Assembly: GCA_019119355.1 (NCBI GenBank)
Contig: DWXE01000026.1
Coordinates: 79,895 to 143,894, forward strand
Source of the DNA: Candidatus Eisenbergiella merdigallinarum
GTDB taxonomy: Bacteria; Bacillota; Clostridia; Lachnospirales; Lachnospiraceae
Reading direction: 5' to 3'
Length of the DNA stretch: 64,000 nt
Under the pieces are notes generated by a model. That model was not told where the DNA came from. It saw nothing but the letters and a program-made list of their open reading frames with translations, and searched no databases. Each line of letters begins with the position of its first letter. The stretch's first letter is position 1. The position numbers and the translations under genes were made by a program. Below are positions 16,774-24,458 of this stretch, one piece after another.

Positions 16774-17208
16774 ATGGAACGGCTGATTTACTTTGCGGCG
16801 GGAAATCCCGAAAAGAGGGGGAAGCTGGCGGCGCTGGCAGCGGGGATGTCCCTGGAGCTGACGGAGGTTCCCCCTGCCTGGACGGGCCAGACCATCGGCT
16901 TTCTTTCCGGAGTCGACGGATTTGAGGAAAAGCGCCCCGGCCCGCTGGAGGCGCCGCCCGTTCTGCGGGAAGATGTGCTGATTTTCTCCGGCATTGACGG
17001 AGAACGGCTGGACGAAGTGCTCAGGGCCCTTCGGGAGAACGGGATTTCCGTCTCCCTCAAGGCCATTGTGACGGCTCACAACGTGAACTGGACGCTGGCG
17101 CAGCTGTGCCGCGAACTGGAGGAGGAACGCGTTTGGCTGCAGAAGGCTGCCGTGCGGCCGCCCCAGATGGAGCGGCCGGTCACGCCTCCATCAGATTCCG
17201 GCCGTTGA
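16774..17208 (+). CDS. DUF3783 family protein
   Basis: 144 aa cytoplasmic protein of unknown function. The C-terminal half carries the DUF3783 pattern: LIFSGIDGERLDEVLRALRE, VSLKAIVTAHNVNWTLAQLCREL and EERVWLQ. The start ATG directly follows the TGA of the GT2-MarR gene, which implies coupling. Its 3' end overlaps the convergent amidohydrolase gene by 29 bp, with no terminator between them. Confidence 0.85.
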   Translation: MERLIYFAAGNPEKRGKLAALAAGMSLELTEVPPAWTGQTIGFLSGVDGFEEKRPGPLEAPPVLREDVLIFSGIDGERLDEVLRALRENGISVSLKAIVTAHNVNWTLAQLCRELEEERVWLQKAAVRPPQMERPVTPPSDSGR

Positions 17209-18343
17209 GATACACCGCTCTGACCCGGCTGTCCACCTGTAAAAACGATCCTTCCATCAAAACCAGATCCGCATCCTTTCCGGGTTCCAGGGAGCCGACC
17301 CGGTCTGCGATTCCCAGATGCCTGGCGGGATTTAAGGTGATGGCCAGCAGGGCGTCTTCTTCCGACATGCCCGCCCTGCACGCCAGAGCGGCGCAGAGGG
17401 GAAGATGGTGCAGCGGGATGACGGGGGCGTCGGTGATGATGGAGACGCGGCAGCCGGCTTTTGCCAGGATGCCCGGCGTGGTCCAGCTCTTGTTTCGCAG
17501 CTCGAATTTGGACGCGTGGGTGAGCGTGGGGCCTACCGCCAGGGGGAGGTTCTCCTTCGCCAGCTCCTCTGCGACCAGATGCCCTTCCGTCACGTGCTCC
17601 AGGGTGAGATCCAGCCCGAATTCCTTCGCGATCCGGATGGCCGTAAAGAAGTCATTGGCCTGATGAGCGTGGGCTTTCAGCGGGATCTGACGGTTTAAAA
17701 CGGGAAGCAGAGCTTCGCATTTCGCGTCGAAAGCAGGGCTTTTGAGCGGATCCGAAGCGGCGGCTTCCTTTTTTTGACGGTATTGAAGCGCTTTGGAGAG
17801 GGCTTCCCGGATCAGCGCAGCGTTGGTCATCCGGCTGCTGATTCCATGATCCCGGTAACAGCGCTTCGGGTTTTCGCCGAAAGCGCATTTCATGGCGACG
17901 GGGGCTTTGACCAGCATATCGTCCACCCGCTTTCCGACGGTTTTGACGGCGGCGAAGGTCCCGCCGATGGCGTTGGAGCTGCCGGGGCCGGTGCCGATAC
18001 AGGTCACGCCTGCCAGCGCGGCTTCCCGCAGAGCGGGATCGAAGGGATTGATCCCGTCCTCCGCCCTCAGCTGTGGGGTGACGGGATCGTTATATTCGTT
18101 GTAATCCTGTCCTTCATAGCCGATGGCTGTCCCGTCCAGCCCGATATGGCAGTGGGCTTCCACGAAGCCGGGATAGGCATGAAGGCCGGAAGCGTCCCGG
18201 ACTGCGCAGCCTTTTGGCGGGCAGAGTCCGGGGCCGGCTTCCAGAATTTTTCCCCCGTCCATGAGGATGTCCCCCACGAAGGTGCGGACGCGGGGATCCG
18301 CATCGGATGCGGTGTGAATCGTGGCATTTTTGATACAAAGCAT
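17180..18343 (-). CDS. Amidohydrolase (imidazolonepropionase-like)
   Basis: 387 aa metal-dependent hydrolase of the amidohydrolase superfamily, cytoplasmic. Metal ligands are visible in order: HCH in FVEAHCHIGLDG, His in KAHAHQANDF, His in LEHVTEGHLV and Asp in IITDAPVIPL. N- and C-terminal strands (CIKNATIHT and LGIADRVGSLEPGKDADLVL) form the usual composite beta domain. It resembles the HutI-related group often annotated simply as amidohydrolase; the substrate cannot be read from the sequence. The ATG follows AAGGAGGAATCAGAG. It is monocistronic on the minus strand. Confidence 0.88.
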   Translation of the reverse strand: MLCIKNATIHTASDADPRVRTFVGDILMDGGKILEAGPGLCPPKGCAVRDASGLHAYPGFVEAHCHIGLDGTAIGYEGQDYNEYNDPVTPQLRAEDGINPFDPALREAALAGVTCIGTGPGSSNAIGGTFAAVKTVGKRVDDMLVKAPVAMKCAFGENPKRCYRDHGISSRMTNAALIREALSKALQYRQKKEAAASDPLKSPAFDAKCEALLPVLNRQIPLKAHAHQANDFFTAIRIAKEFGLDLTLEHVTEGHLVAEELAKENLPLAVGPTLTHASKFELRNKSWTTPGILAKAGCRVSIITDAPVIPLHHLPLCAALACRAGMSEEDALLAITLNPARHLGIADRVGSLEPGKDADLVLMEGSFLQVDSRVRAVYLNGRNLMEA

Positions 18344-18432
18344 CTCTGATTCCTCCTTATTTTTCCACTTTACTATGGATTGAAAAAGAAGTCAAACTGC
18401 CCTTTTGTTTGTATGGATTTTAACGCAGGAAC

Positions 18433-18459
18433 TTGCTATAATGGATGCGTCGGTATAAT
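18433..18459 (+). promoter_or_regulatory. -10 elements upstream of the GH3 gene
   Basis: Two TATAAT hexamers (18437-18442, preceded by TGC, and 18454-18459) lie 30-50 nt before the GH3 start. Neither has a good -35 at 17 nt (TGGATT at 18414-18419 for the first). The promoter is probably activator-dependent or extended -10. Confidence 0.5.
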
Positions 18460-18487
18460 ACAGGATCAGACAGCAGGAGGGTTACAA

Positions 18488-20827
18488 ATGAAAAAATGGA
18501 ACCGATACGCGCACCTGCCGGTGCTTCCGTTGGGCGAAGACGGACGGCGGGCAACGGGGTGCGCGGAGCACATCGCACTGTCGAGAAAAGCGGCGGCGCA
18601 GGGCATGGTGCTTTTGAAAAATGAAAATGAGGCGCTTCCCCTTCCGCCGGGAAAACGGATCGCGCTCTTCGGCAAGGCTTCCGCGGATTACGTCAAAGGC
18701 GGAGGAGGAAGCGGCGACGTGACCGTGGCGTGGGTGAAGAACCTGATCGACGGGATGGAGGAGAAGGAAGCCCAGGGGAAGGTCGGGCTATTCGCCCCGT
18801 TGAACGGATTTTACCGGGAGTTCGTCCGGGAGCAGTATCGCGCGGGCGTCCTGCCGGGACAGACCGGAGAGCCGGAAGTGCCGGAAGAGCTTATGCGCCA
18901 GGCGAGAGCGTTTACGGATACCGCGGTGTTTTCCGTCTGCCGGTTTTCCGGAGAGGACTGGGACCGGTCGGACAGCGATTTTTATCTGACGCAGGAGGAA
19001 GCGGCGCTGGCGAGGCGGCTGGAGGCGACATTTCCCTGCGTGATCGCGGTGCTCAACGTGGGAGGCATGGTGGATACTTCCTGGCTGAAAGGGACCGGGA
19101 TCCGGGCTGCCCTTCTGGCCTGGCAGGGCGGTATGGCCGGCGGGCCGGCGGAAGCGGACGTTTTGTGCGGGGACGAAAATCCTTCCGGAAAGCTGGCGGA
19201 CACGTTCGCATCCTGCTTCGAGGATTATCCTTCCAGCCCAACCTTTCACGAGTCCGAAGACTATGTGGCGTATGAAGAGGATATTTACGTGGGATACCGG
19301 TACTTCGAAACGGTTCCGGGCGCGGCCGAAAAGGTCAACTACTGCTTCGGATACGGCCTGTCCTATACGGAATTCGAGATCCGTTTTCTGCAGGCGCGGC
19401 AGGACGGGGACGATCTTTTGTTCGACGCGTGCGTGACCAATATCGGAAAACGGGCCGGAAGGGAAACGGTCATGCTGTATGTTTCGGCTCCTCAGGGACG
19501 GCTGGGAAGGCCTGCCCGGGAGCTGAAGGCATTTCGCAAGACCAGGACGCTTCAGGCGGGAGAGAGCCAGCGCCTGAGGCTGACCGTCAGCCGTTCTTCC
19601 CTGGCCGCCTATGACGATGTGGGAGCGGTGTGCGAATCCGCCTGGGTGCTGGAAGAGGGAAGCTATCGCTTCTATCTTGGAAATGCGGTGCGCAGCGCGC
19701 GGGAAACGGGATTCGTCCTGAACGTGGAACGGCCGGAGACGGTCAGCCGTCTGACGAAACGCTGCGCTCCGCGCATGCTCAAAGAGCGGCTGCGCCCGGA
19801 CGGATCCATGGAGCCTGTGGCCTCCTATACCGGAAATCAGGGAAGGATTGTCTGGGATGAGGAGATGGTGAAGGCCCATGTGCCCTCCCAAAAGGAAATC
19901 CCGGGCGGGCTGATCGGCTGGGAAAAGGGAGCGCTGCCTCCCAGAAGCCCTCAGCTGATAGACGTAGCTAAGGGAGCGGTTTCCCTGGACGCGTTTGTGG
20001 ACAGCCTGTCGGATGAAGAACTGGCTCATCTGCTGGGGGGACAGCCCAATACGGGGGTGGCCAATACCTTCGGCATCGGGAACCTTCCGGAGGCCGGGGT
20101 GCCCAATGTGATGACTGCGGACGGCCCTGCCGGCCTGCGCATCGAGCCCGAATGCGAGGTCGATACGACGGCATGGCCCTGCGCCACCCTGCTGGCCTGC
20201 AGCTTCGACGAGGAGCTGGTGGAGTCCGTGGGCCGGGCCGGGGCGCTGGAAGTGAAGGAGAACAACATCGGCGTATGGCTGACGCCCGCCATGAACATCC
20301 ACAGAAGCCCTCTTTGCGGCCGGAATTTCGAGTATTATTCGGAAGACCCTCTGGTGGCCGGAAAGATGGGAGCCGCCATGGTGCGTGGGATTCAGTCCCG
20401 CCAGATCGCGGCGTCCGTGAAGCATTTCGCCTGCAACAACAAGGAAACGAACCGGAAAAACAGCGATTCCCGTCTGTCGGAACGGGCTTTGCGGGAAATC
20501 TATCTGAAGGGATTCGAAATCGTGGTAAAGGAAGCCGATCCCTGGACGATCATGACCTCCTATAACGTGATCAACGGCACGAGGGCCTCGGAAAACCGGG
20601 AGCTGCTGACCGGAATCCTGCGGGAGGAATGGGGCTTTGCCGGGATGGTGACCAGCGACTGGTGGAATTTCGCGAGTCACGGGAAAGAGGTTGCGGCGGG
20701 CAACGATTTGAAAATGCCCGTGGGCAAGCCGGAGGCGCTGCTTTCGGCGCTGGAGGCCGGGGAACTTCAAAGGAGCGATCTGGCCGCCTGCGCGAAGCGG
20801 GTGCTGGCGCTGATTCTGAAATTGTAG
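18488..20827 (+). CDS. GH3 family beta-glucosidase with inverted domain order
   Basis: 779 aa, without signal peptide, so intracellular. The order is permuted relative to most GH3 enzymes: the alpha/beta sandwich comes first (SRKAAAQGMVLLKNENEALPL, GGGGSGDVT, ANPSGKLADTF-like DENPSGKLADTFA), then the fibronectin-like domain with YCFGYGLSYTEFEI and RPARELKAF, and finally the (beta/alpha)8 barrel (MTADGPAGLRI, GVWLTPAMNIHRSPLCGRNFE, SVKHFACNNKETNR, MTSYNVINGTRASEN). The nucleophile is Asp 724 in MVTSDWW. The same order is known for Ruminococcus and Butyrivibrio glucosidases. AGGAGG lies upstream of the ATG. Specificity (beta-glucoside or xyloside) is not decided by sequence. Confidence 0.92.
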   Translation: MKKWNRYAHLPVLPLGEDGRRATGCAEHIALSRKAAAQGMVLLKNENEALPLPPGKRIALFGKASADYVKGGGGSGDVTVAWVKNLIDGMEEKEAQGKVGLFAPLNGFYREFVREQYRAGVLPGQTGEPEVPEELMRQARAFTDTAVFSVCRFSGEDWDRSDSDFYLTQEEAALARRLEATFPCVIAVLNVGGMVDTSWLKGTGIRAALLAWQGGMAGGPAEADVLCGDENPSGKLADTFASCFEDYPSSPTFHESEDYVAYEEDIYVGYRYFETVPGAAEKVNYCFGYGLSYTEFEIRFLQARQDGDDLLFDACVTNIGKRAGRETVMLYVSAPQGRLGRPARELKAFRKTRTLQAGESQRLRLTVSRSSLAAYDDVGAVCESAWVLEEGSYRFYLGNAVRSARETGFVLNVERPETVSRLTKRCAPRMLKERLRPDGSMEPVASYTGNQGRIVWDEEMVKAHVPSQKEIPGGLIGWEKGALPPRSPQLIDVAKGAVSLDAFVDSLSDEELAHLLGGQPNTGVANTFGIGNLPEAGVPNVMTADGPAGLRIEPECEVDTTAWPCATLLACSFDEELVESVGRAGALEVKENNIGVWLTPAMNIHRSPLCGRNFEYYSEDPLVAGKMGAAMVRGIQSRQIAASVKHFACNNKETNRKNSDSRLSERALREIYLKGFEIVVKEADPWTIMTSYNVINGTRASENRELLTGILREEWGFAGMVTSDWWNFASHGKEVAAGNDLKMPVGKPEALLSALEAGELQRSDLAACAKRVLALILKL

Positions 20828-20939
20828 AGGAGGGCGGATATGCCGGAAAAGGCATCTTCTTAACGGAATCTGAACAACACAGAAGAAGGCGAATCATTTA
20901 TATTGGTATTGATACTGATACGGATAAAAGGAGGAGATT

Positions 20940-22076
20940 ATGGAGTTTCTATTGGATGGTTTCAGAAATGTGACCTGGCAGCAGCTGGTCATGTATGCGG
21001 TGGGGATCGTGCTCATCTATCTCGCGATCAAAAAGGAATATGAGCCCTCGCTGCTTTTGCCCATGGGGTTCGGCGCGATTCTGGTGAACCTGCCCATGAG
21101 CGGCGTTATCGATCAGGTCGTACAGGGGACCGTGGAGACCCACGGCATCATCCAGTGGCTGTTTGAAGTGGGGATCGAGGCATCCGAAGCGATGCCGATC
21201 CTTCTGTTCATCGGCATCGGGGCGATGATCGATTTCGGGCCGCTTCTGTCCCAGCCCGTGATGTTTTTGTTCGGCGCGGCTGCCCAGTTCGGCATTTTCT
21301 TCGCCATCTGCGTGGCGGCGCTGCTGGGCTTCGACATTAAGGACGCAGCGTCCATCGGCATCATCGGCGCGGCGGACGGCCCTACGTCCATTCTGGTTTC
21401 CCAGGTGCTGGATTCGGCCTATGTGGGAGCCATCGCTGTGGCGGCCTATTCCTATATGGCGCTGGTGCCCATCGTGCAGCCCTTCGCCATCAAGCTGGTG
21501 ACCACCAAAAAGGAAAGGTGCATTCAGATGGATTATCACGCCGGCAACGTGAGCAAGGGAATGCGGATCGCGTTTCCCATCGTGGTGACGGTGATCGTAG
21601 GGTTCATCGCCCCTTCCTCCGTGGCGCTGGTAGGCTTTTTGATGTTCGGCAACCTGCTGCGGGAATGCGGCGTCTTAAAGACCCTTTCCCAGGCGGCGCA
21701 GGACGATCTGGCGAACCTCATCACCCTGCTTCTGGGCATTACGATTTCTTTCAGCATGCGCGCGGAAGAGTTCGTCAGACCCGAAACGATCCTGATCATG
21801 ATCATCGGCCTGGTCGCTTTCGTATTCGATACCATCGGCGGCGTTGTTTTCGCCAAGATCCTGAATCTGTTCCGGAAGAACAAGCTCAACCCGATGATCG
21901 GCGCGGCGGGCATTTCCGCTTTCCCGATGTCGGCGCGCGTGGTTCAGAAGATCGCGCAGACCGAGTTGCCCGGCAACGTGATCCTGATGCACGCCGCAGG
22001 GGCCAACGTTTCGGGGCAGATCGCATCCGTTGTGGCGGGCGGCCTGGTGATCAACCTGGTCAGCCGTTTTCTGTAA
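20940..22076 (+). CDS. Sodium-pumping decarboxylase beta subunit (OadB/GcdB/MmdB family)
   Basis: 378 aa polytopic membrane protein that couples decarboxylation of a carboxybiotin to sodium export. Family marks: PMLLFIGIGAMIDFGPLL-like PILLFIGIGAMIDFGPLL, GIIGAADGPTSILVSQ, PIVQPF, GNLLRECGVL, FDTIGGVVFAKILNLF, NPMIGAAGISAFPMSARVVQ and MHAAGANVSGQIASVVAGG. The start has GGAGGAG at 4-5 nt. The biotin carrier and carboxyltransferase subunits are not in the window, so whether it serves oxaloacetate, methylmalonyl-CoA or glutaconyl-CoA cannot be told. It is separated from GH3 by 112 bp. Confidence 0.92.
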   Translation: MEFLLDGFRNVTWQQLVMYAVGIVLIYLAIKKEYEPSLLLPMGFGAILVNLPMSGVIDQVVQGTVETHGIIQWLFEVGIEASEAMPILLFIGIGAMIDFGPLLSQPVMFLFGAAAQFGIFFAICVAALLGFDIKDAASIGIIGAADGPTSILVSQVLDSAYVGAIAVAAYSYMALVPIVQPFAIKLVTTKKERCIQMDYHAGNVSKGMRIAFPIVVTVIVGFIAPSSVALVGFLMFGNLLRECGVLKTLSQAAQDDLANLITLLLGITISFSMRAEEFVRPETILIMIIGLVAFVFDTIGGVVFAKILNLFRKNKLNPMIGAAGISAFPMSARVVQKIAQTELPGNVILMHAAGANVSGQIASVVAGGLVINLVSRFL

Positions 22077-22103
22077 GGTCGATGGGAGAAGGAGGAGACG
22101 AAA

Positions 22104-22241
22104 ATGGATCGCATGGAAGTTTTTATGATCGCACTGGAAATCATGTGGAAGGGAATGCTGGGCATTTTCACCGCCAGCCTGGTGATCCTGCTGGTGGTCC
22201 TGATCATGTCCAGACTCACCGGCAGGAAGAAGGAAAACTGA
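22104..22241 (+). CDS. OadG-like small membrane subunit (45 aa)
   Basis: A very short gene starting MDRMEVFMIALEIMWKGMLG, with one transmembrane helix (about residues 16-35: MWKGMLGIFTASLVILLVVL) and a basic tail SRLTGRKKEN. AAGGAGGAGACGAAA precedes the ATG. Size, topology and position 27 bp after the beta-subunit gene match the gamma/OadG-type subunit that assembles the decarboxylase pump, though the extended soluble tail of classical OadG is lacking. It is a single-pass protein of the cytoplasmic membrane. Confidence 0.75.
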   Translation: MDRMEVFMIALEIMWKGMLGIFTASLVILLVVLIMSRLTGRKKEN

Positions 22242-22347
22242 TTCCGAAAGGCGTTATGCACAAAAGAAATTTCCCTGTATATGCGCAATAGTAGACAAAG
22301 ATGAACAGAAATTGAAAATTTCGTTAGCGGAAGTCTCATTTTTGGGG

Positions 22348-22353
22348 TATAAT
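22348..22353 (+). promoter_or_regulatory. -10 element of the CarD gene
   Basis: TATAAT about 72 nt before the CarD start, with only TAGCGG at the -35 position. The leader contains a 7-bp hairpin (GTCACCG-cgt-CGGTGAC, 22392-22408) ending 17 nt before the ATG; it could affect translation. Confidence 0.55.
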
Positions 22354-22425
22354 AGTACCATAGGGCAAGTTGGAGCGGTTTTATCCGGCAGGTCACCGCG
22401 TCGGTGACAGAAAGTAGAGGGTGCT

Positions 22426-22962
22426 ATGTATCGAAAAGGGGACTATGTAATCTACGGGTGCAAGGGCGTTTGCCAGATCAGGGAAGTGACGACGTTGAAT
22501 ATGGAGGGGATTCCCAAAGACCGGCTGTATTACGAGATGCAGCTGGTGTCGGATCCGGGGAGCACGATTTTTACGCCCGTGGAGCACGAAGGGAGCAGAA
22601 GCGTGATGCGCCCCCTTCTTTCGGAAGACGAAGCCAGGGACCTGCTGAGGAAAATTCCGGAGCTGGAAGAGGAGTGGATCCGAGACGACCGCGCAAGGGA
22701 AGCGCATTATCGGGATGCCGTGAACCACGGAGACGCGGAGGCGATGCTGTCCCTGATCCGGCAGCTCCAGCTGCGCAGGCGGGCCAGGATCGAACAGGGG
22801 AAGAAGCTCCCCGTCATGGATTCCAGATACTTAAAGACGGCTCAGGACAATCTGTTCCAGGAATTCTCCATCGTGCTGGACGCCAGCAGGGAAAAGGTGG
22901 AATCCTATGTGGCCGAAAGGATCCGACAGTCGGCAGAACAAAAGAAAAAGAATCCTGTATAA
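22426..22962 (+). CDS. CarD family transcriptional regulator
   Basis: 178 aa cytoplasmic RNA-polymerase-binding protein. The N-terminal RNAP-interaction domain (about 1-60) has the CarD/CdnL/TRCF pattern: FRKGDYVIYGCKGVCQI-like YRKGDYVIYGCKGVCQIREV, and YYEMQLVSDPGSTIFTPVE. The C-terminal helical domain (about 65-178) is Arg- and Glu-rich, as expected for the DNA-contacting part. AGAGGG precedes the ATG. It is monocistronic, with a hairpin 2 bp after the stop. CarD proteins stabilise open promoter complexes; the genes controlled here are unknown. Confidence 0.9.
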   Translation: MYRKGDYVIYGCKGVCQIREVTTLNMEGIPKDRLYYEMQLVSDPGSTIFTPVEHEGSRSVMRPLLSEDEARDLLRKIPELEEEWIRDDRAREAHYRDAVNHGDAEAMLSLIRQLQLRRRARIEQGKKLPVMDSRYLKTAQDNLFQEFSIVLDASREKVESYVAERIRQSAEQKKKNPV

Positions 22963-22964
22963 GA

Positions 22965-22996
22965 GACAGCCCGGACAATCGAATGTCCGGGCTGTC
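22965..22996 (+). terminator. Hairpin after the CarD gene
   Basis: A 13-bp perfect stem (GACAGCCCGGACA, 22965-22977, with 22984-22996) and 6-nt loop. No T-run follows, so termination may be weak or Rho-dependent. Confidence 0.6.
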
Positions 22997-23017
22997 CGCA
23001 TGTCTGTAAAAAAGAGC

Positions 23018-23046
23018 TTGCATTTTCCAGAAAGTTCATATAAACT
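23018..23046 (+). promoter_or_regulatory. Promoter of the DUF3793-flavodoxin operon
   Basis: TTGCAT (23018-23023), 17-nt spacer, TAAACT (23041-23046). The start point would fall within the palindromic operator that follows. The stretch 23073-23291 between operator and first gene shows no convincing gene. Confidence 0.55.
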
Positions 23047-23051
23047 ATCTA

Positions 23052-23072
23052 TAGTTAGTTAAATCTAACTAA
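23052..23072 (+). promoter_or_regulatory. DtxR/IdeR-like iron-box operator
   Basis: TAGTTAGTTAAATCTAACTA contains AGTTAG-ttaaat-CTAACT (7-6-7 with flanks) and overlaps a second TTAGTT-N6-AACTAA. It resembles the DtxR/IdeR box TTAGGTTAGNCTAACCTAA in spacing and half-sites. It lies just after a -10, where binding would block initiation. An iron-type DtxR gene is at 43115-43486. Confidence 0.6.
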
Positions 23073-23291
23073 AGCGAAATATGTCATGGATCTCCACATC
23101 CGATGCGCGATGCGGATGCGCGGCGGGCGGCCCTGCCGGGCGGGGATCCTGGGAAAGGAGCCCGACAGGATGGTGAATGTGACCATAGAGAAGGCGATCG
23201 GAGCGGAGGCATTCCTCTCCGGCGGTACGGGAGGGATTGGAGCAGCGCGGCATATCCGGGAGCGAAGGCTTTCGGAAGATAGGAGGATCCA

Positions 23292-23933
23292 TTGAGTCAG
23301 AAGATATTCCGCCTTTTGCAGCGGATGGAAAAGGAAGACCTTTCCCTGCAGCTGGCTTTGCAGTGCGCGCCGTTTCTGGCCGGATTGAAGGTATCGAATC
23401 TGCTGATCGTGCCGGACGCATGGCTGCTTCATCTCATGAGGCGCCTGAGGGGGACGGGAATCCTGGTTCGCCGTCTGTATCGTAACGGCGAAAAGTCGGT
23501 GTTGCTCCTCTATCGGAAAGAGGAACTGGAGCGCTGGCTGACGATGCCGGAAGTGCGCCGGATGATGGTGCGGGCGGGATATCCTTCCCAACGGCCCGAA
23601 GACGTGCTCCGGCAGCTGGAAGAGAAGATGGGATCCCACGGGAAGGGGGAAATGCCGTTTCCGCACGAACTGGGACTTCTTCTGGGCTATCCGCCGGAGG
23701 ATGTGAGGGGATTCGTGGAAAAGGGCGGAAAAGAATGCTCTCATACGGGATATTGGAAGGTCTACGAAAGGCCGGAGGAAAAACGGCGGCTTTTTGCCGC
23801 CTTCGACCGGGCGACGGATCTGGCCGTATTCCTGGTACATAAGCGGGAAGACGTGCTGAGGCTGAAGGAAATCTGGCAGAAAGCGCGGGAACAGCAAAGA
23901 AAAGCGGATGCGCCGCAAAGGGCGGCGGGATAA
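23292..23933 (+). CDS. DUF3793 family protein
   Basis: 213 aa, cytoplasmic. The N-terminus MSQKIFRLLQRMEKEDLSLQLALQCAPFLAGLKVSNLL and later VLLLYRKEELERWL, MPFPHELGLLLGYPPEDVRGFVEKGGKECSHTGYWKVY are the DUF3793 pattern. Biochemical function is unknown. Genes of this family commonly sit next to flavodoxins in Clostridia and are thought to be iron-limitation genes (context knowledge). Here a flavodoxin follows after 9 bp, and an iron-box-like operator lies upstream. The start is TTG with AGGAGG 6 nt upstream. Confidence 0.85.
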   Translation: MSQKIFRLLQRMEKEDLSLQLALQCAPFLAGLKVSNLLIVPDAWLLHLMRRLRGTGILVRRLYRNGEKSVLLLYRKEELERWLTMPEVRRMMVRAGYPSQRPEDVLRQLEEKMGSHGKGEMPFPHELGLLLGYPPEDVRGFVEKGGKECSHTGYWKVYERPEEKRRLFAAFDRATDLAVFLVHKREDVLRLKEIWQKAREQQRKADAPQRAAG

Positions 23934-23942
23934 GGAGGAAAA

Positions 23943-24380
23943 ATGAGCAGGATTATCGTAGCGTACTGGACTCAGTCCGGGAGCACACAGGCGATGGCAG
24001 AGGCGGTTGGCGAAGGAATCGCGAGGGCGGGGAAGGAGGCGGACGTCCGCTTTGTGACCGAAGTTTCCGCACAGGAGCTCAAAGGCGCGGCCTGCTTTGC
24101 GCTGGGCTGCCCGGCCATGGGAGCGGAAGTGCTGGAGGAGACGGAGATGGAACCCTTCGTAGCGGAAGCGGAGGGATTCGCGGCCGGAAAGACGATCGCG
24201 CTGTTCGGCTCCTACGGTTGGGGAGACGGTCAGTGGATGCGGGACTGGGTGGACCGCATGAGCGCCGCCGGAGCCGTTGTCCTCAATGGAGAGGGCGTCA
24301 TCTGCCAGTACGCGCCGGATGAAAATGGCCTGGAGGAATGCAGGCGGTTGGGAGAGCAGCTGGCCGCGTCGGCTGGCTGA
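23943..24380 (+). CDS. Flavodoxin
   Basis: 145 aa, typical short-chain flavodoxin, a cytoplasmic FMN electron carrier that replaces ferredoxin when iron is scarce. The phosphate loop is TQSGSTQAMAEAV (residues 10-22); FMN-isoalloxazine loops are seen in ALGCPAMGAEVLEE and FGSYGWGDGQWMRDW. GGAGG lies 4-5 nt before the ATG. It forms an operon with the DUF3793 gene. Its stop codon lies inside the left copy of the 18-bp direct repeat. Confidence 0.92.
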   Translation: MSRIIVAYWTQSGSTQAMAEAVGEGIARAGKEADVRFVTEVSAQELKGAACFALGCPAMGAEVLEETEMEPFVAEAEGFAAGKTIALFGSYGWGDGQWMRDWVDRMSAAGAVVLNGEGVICQYAPDENGLEECRRLGEQLAASAG

Positions 24381-24389
24381 GCGGCTACG
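24372..24389. repeat. Direct repeat, left copy (island boundary)
   Basis: GCTGGCTGAGCGGCTACG, identical over 18 bp to 43003-43020 in the same orientation. This copy spans the flavodoxin stop codon. The two copies bracket exactly the catabolic gene cluster between flavodoxin and the DtxR gene; each is followed within 13-16 bp by a G-rich hairpin. Confidence 0.75.
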
Positions 24390-24402
24390 GATTTTGAATC
24401 TG

Positions 24403-24435
24403 GGGGTCAGGGGCGAAAAGATCGCTCCTGGCCCC
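24403..24435 (+). terminator. Hairpin between convergent flavodoxin and beta-lactamase-like genes
   Basis: A 13-bp stem with two wobble pairs (24403-24415 with 24423-24435) around a 7-nt AAAAGAT loop. There is no long T-run on either strand. It probably serves as a shared, bidirectional terminator. Confidence 0.55.
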
Positions 24436-24458
24436 TTGGCGTATGCCAAAAATTGGAT

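Noticed and set aside
23170..23295. Possible 41-codon gene between the iron-box operator and the DUF3793 gene
   Set aside because: AAAGGAG is 10 nt upstream, but the product matches nothing and the frame overlaps the DUF3793 start. Kept out because coding evidence is too thin.
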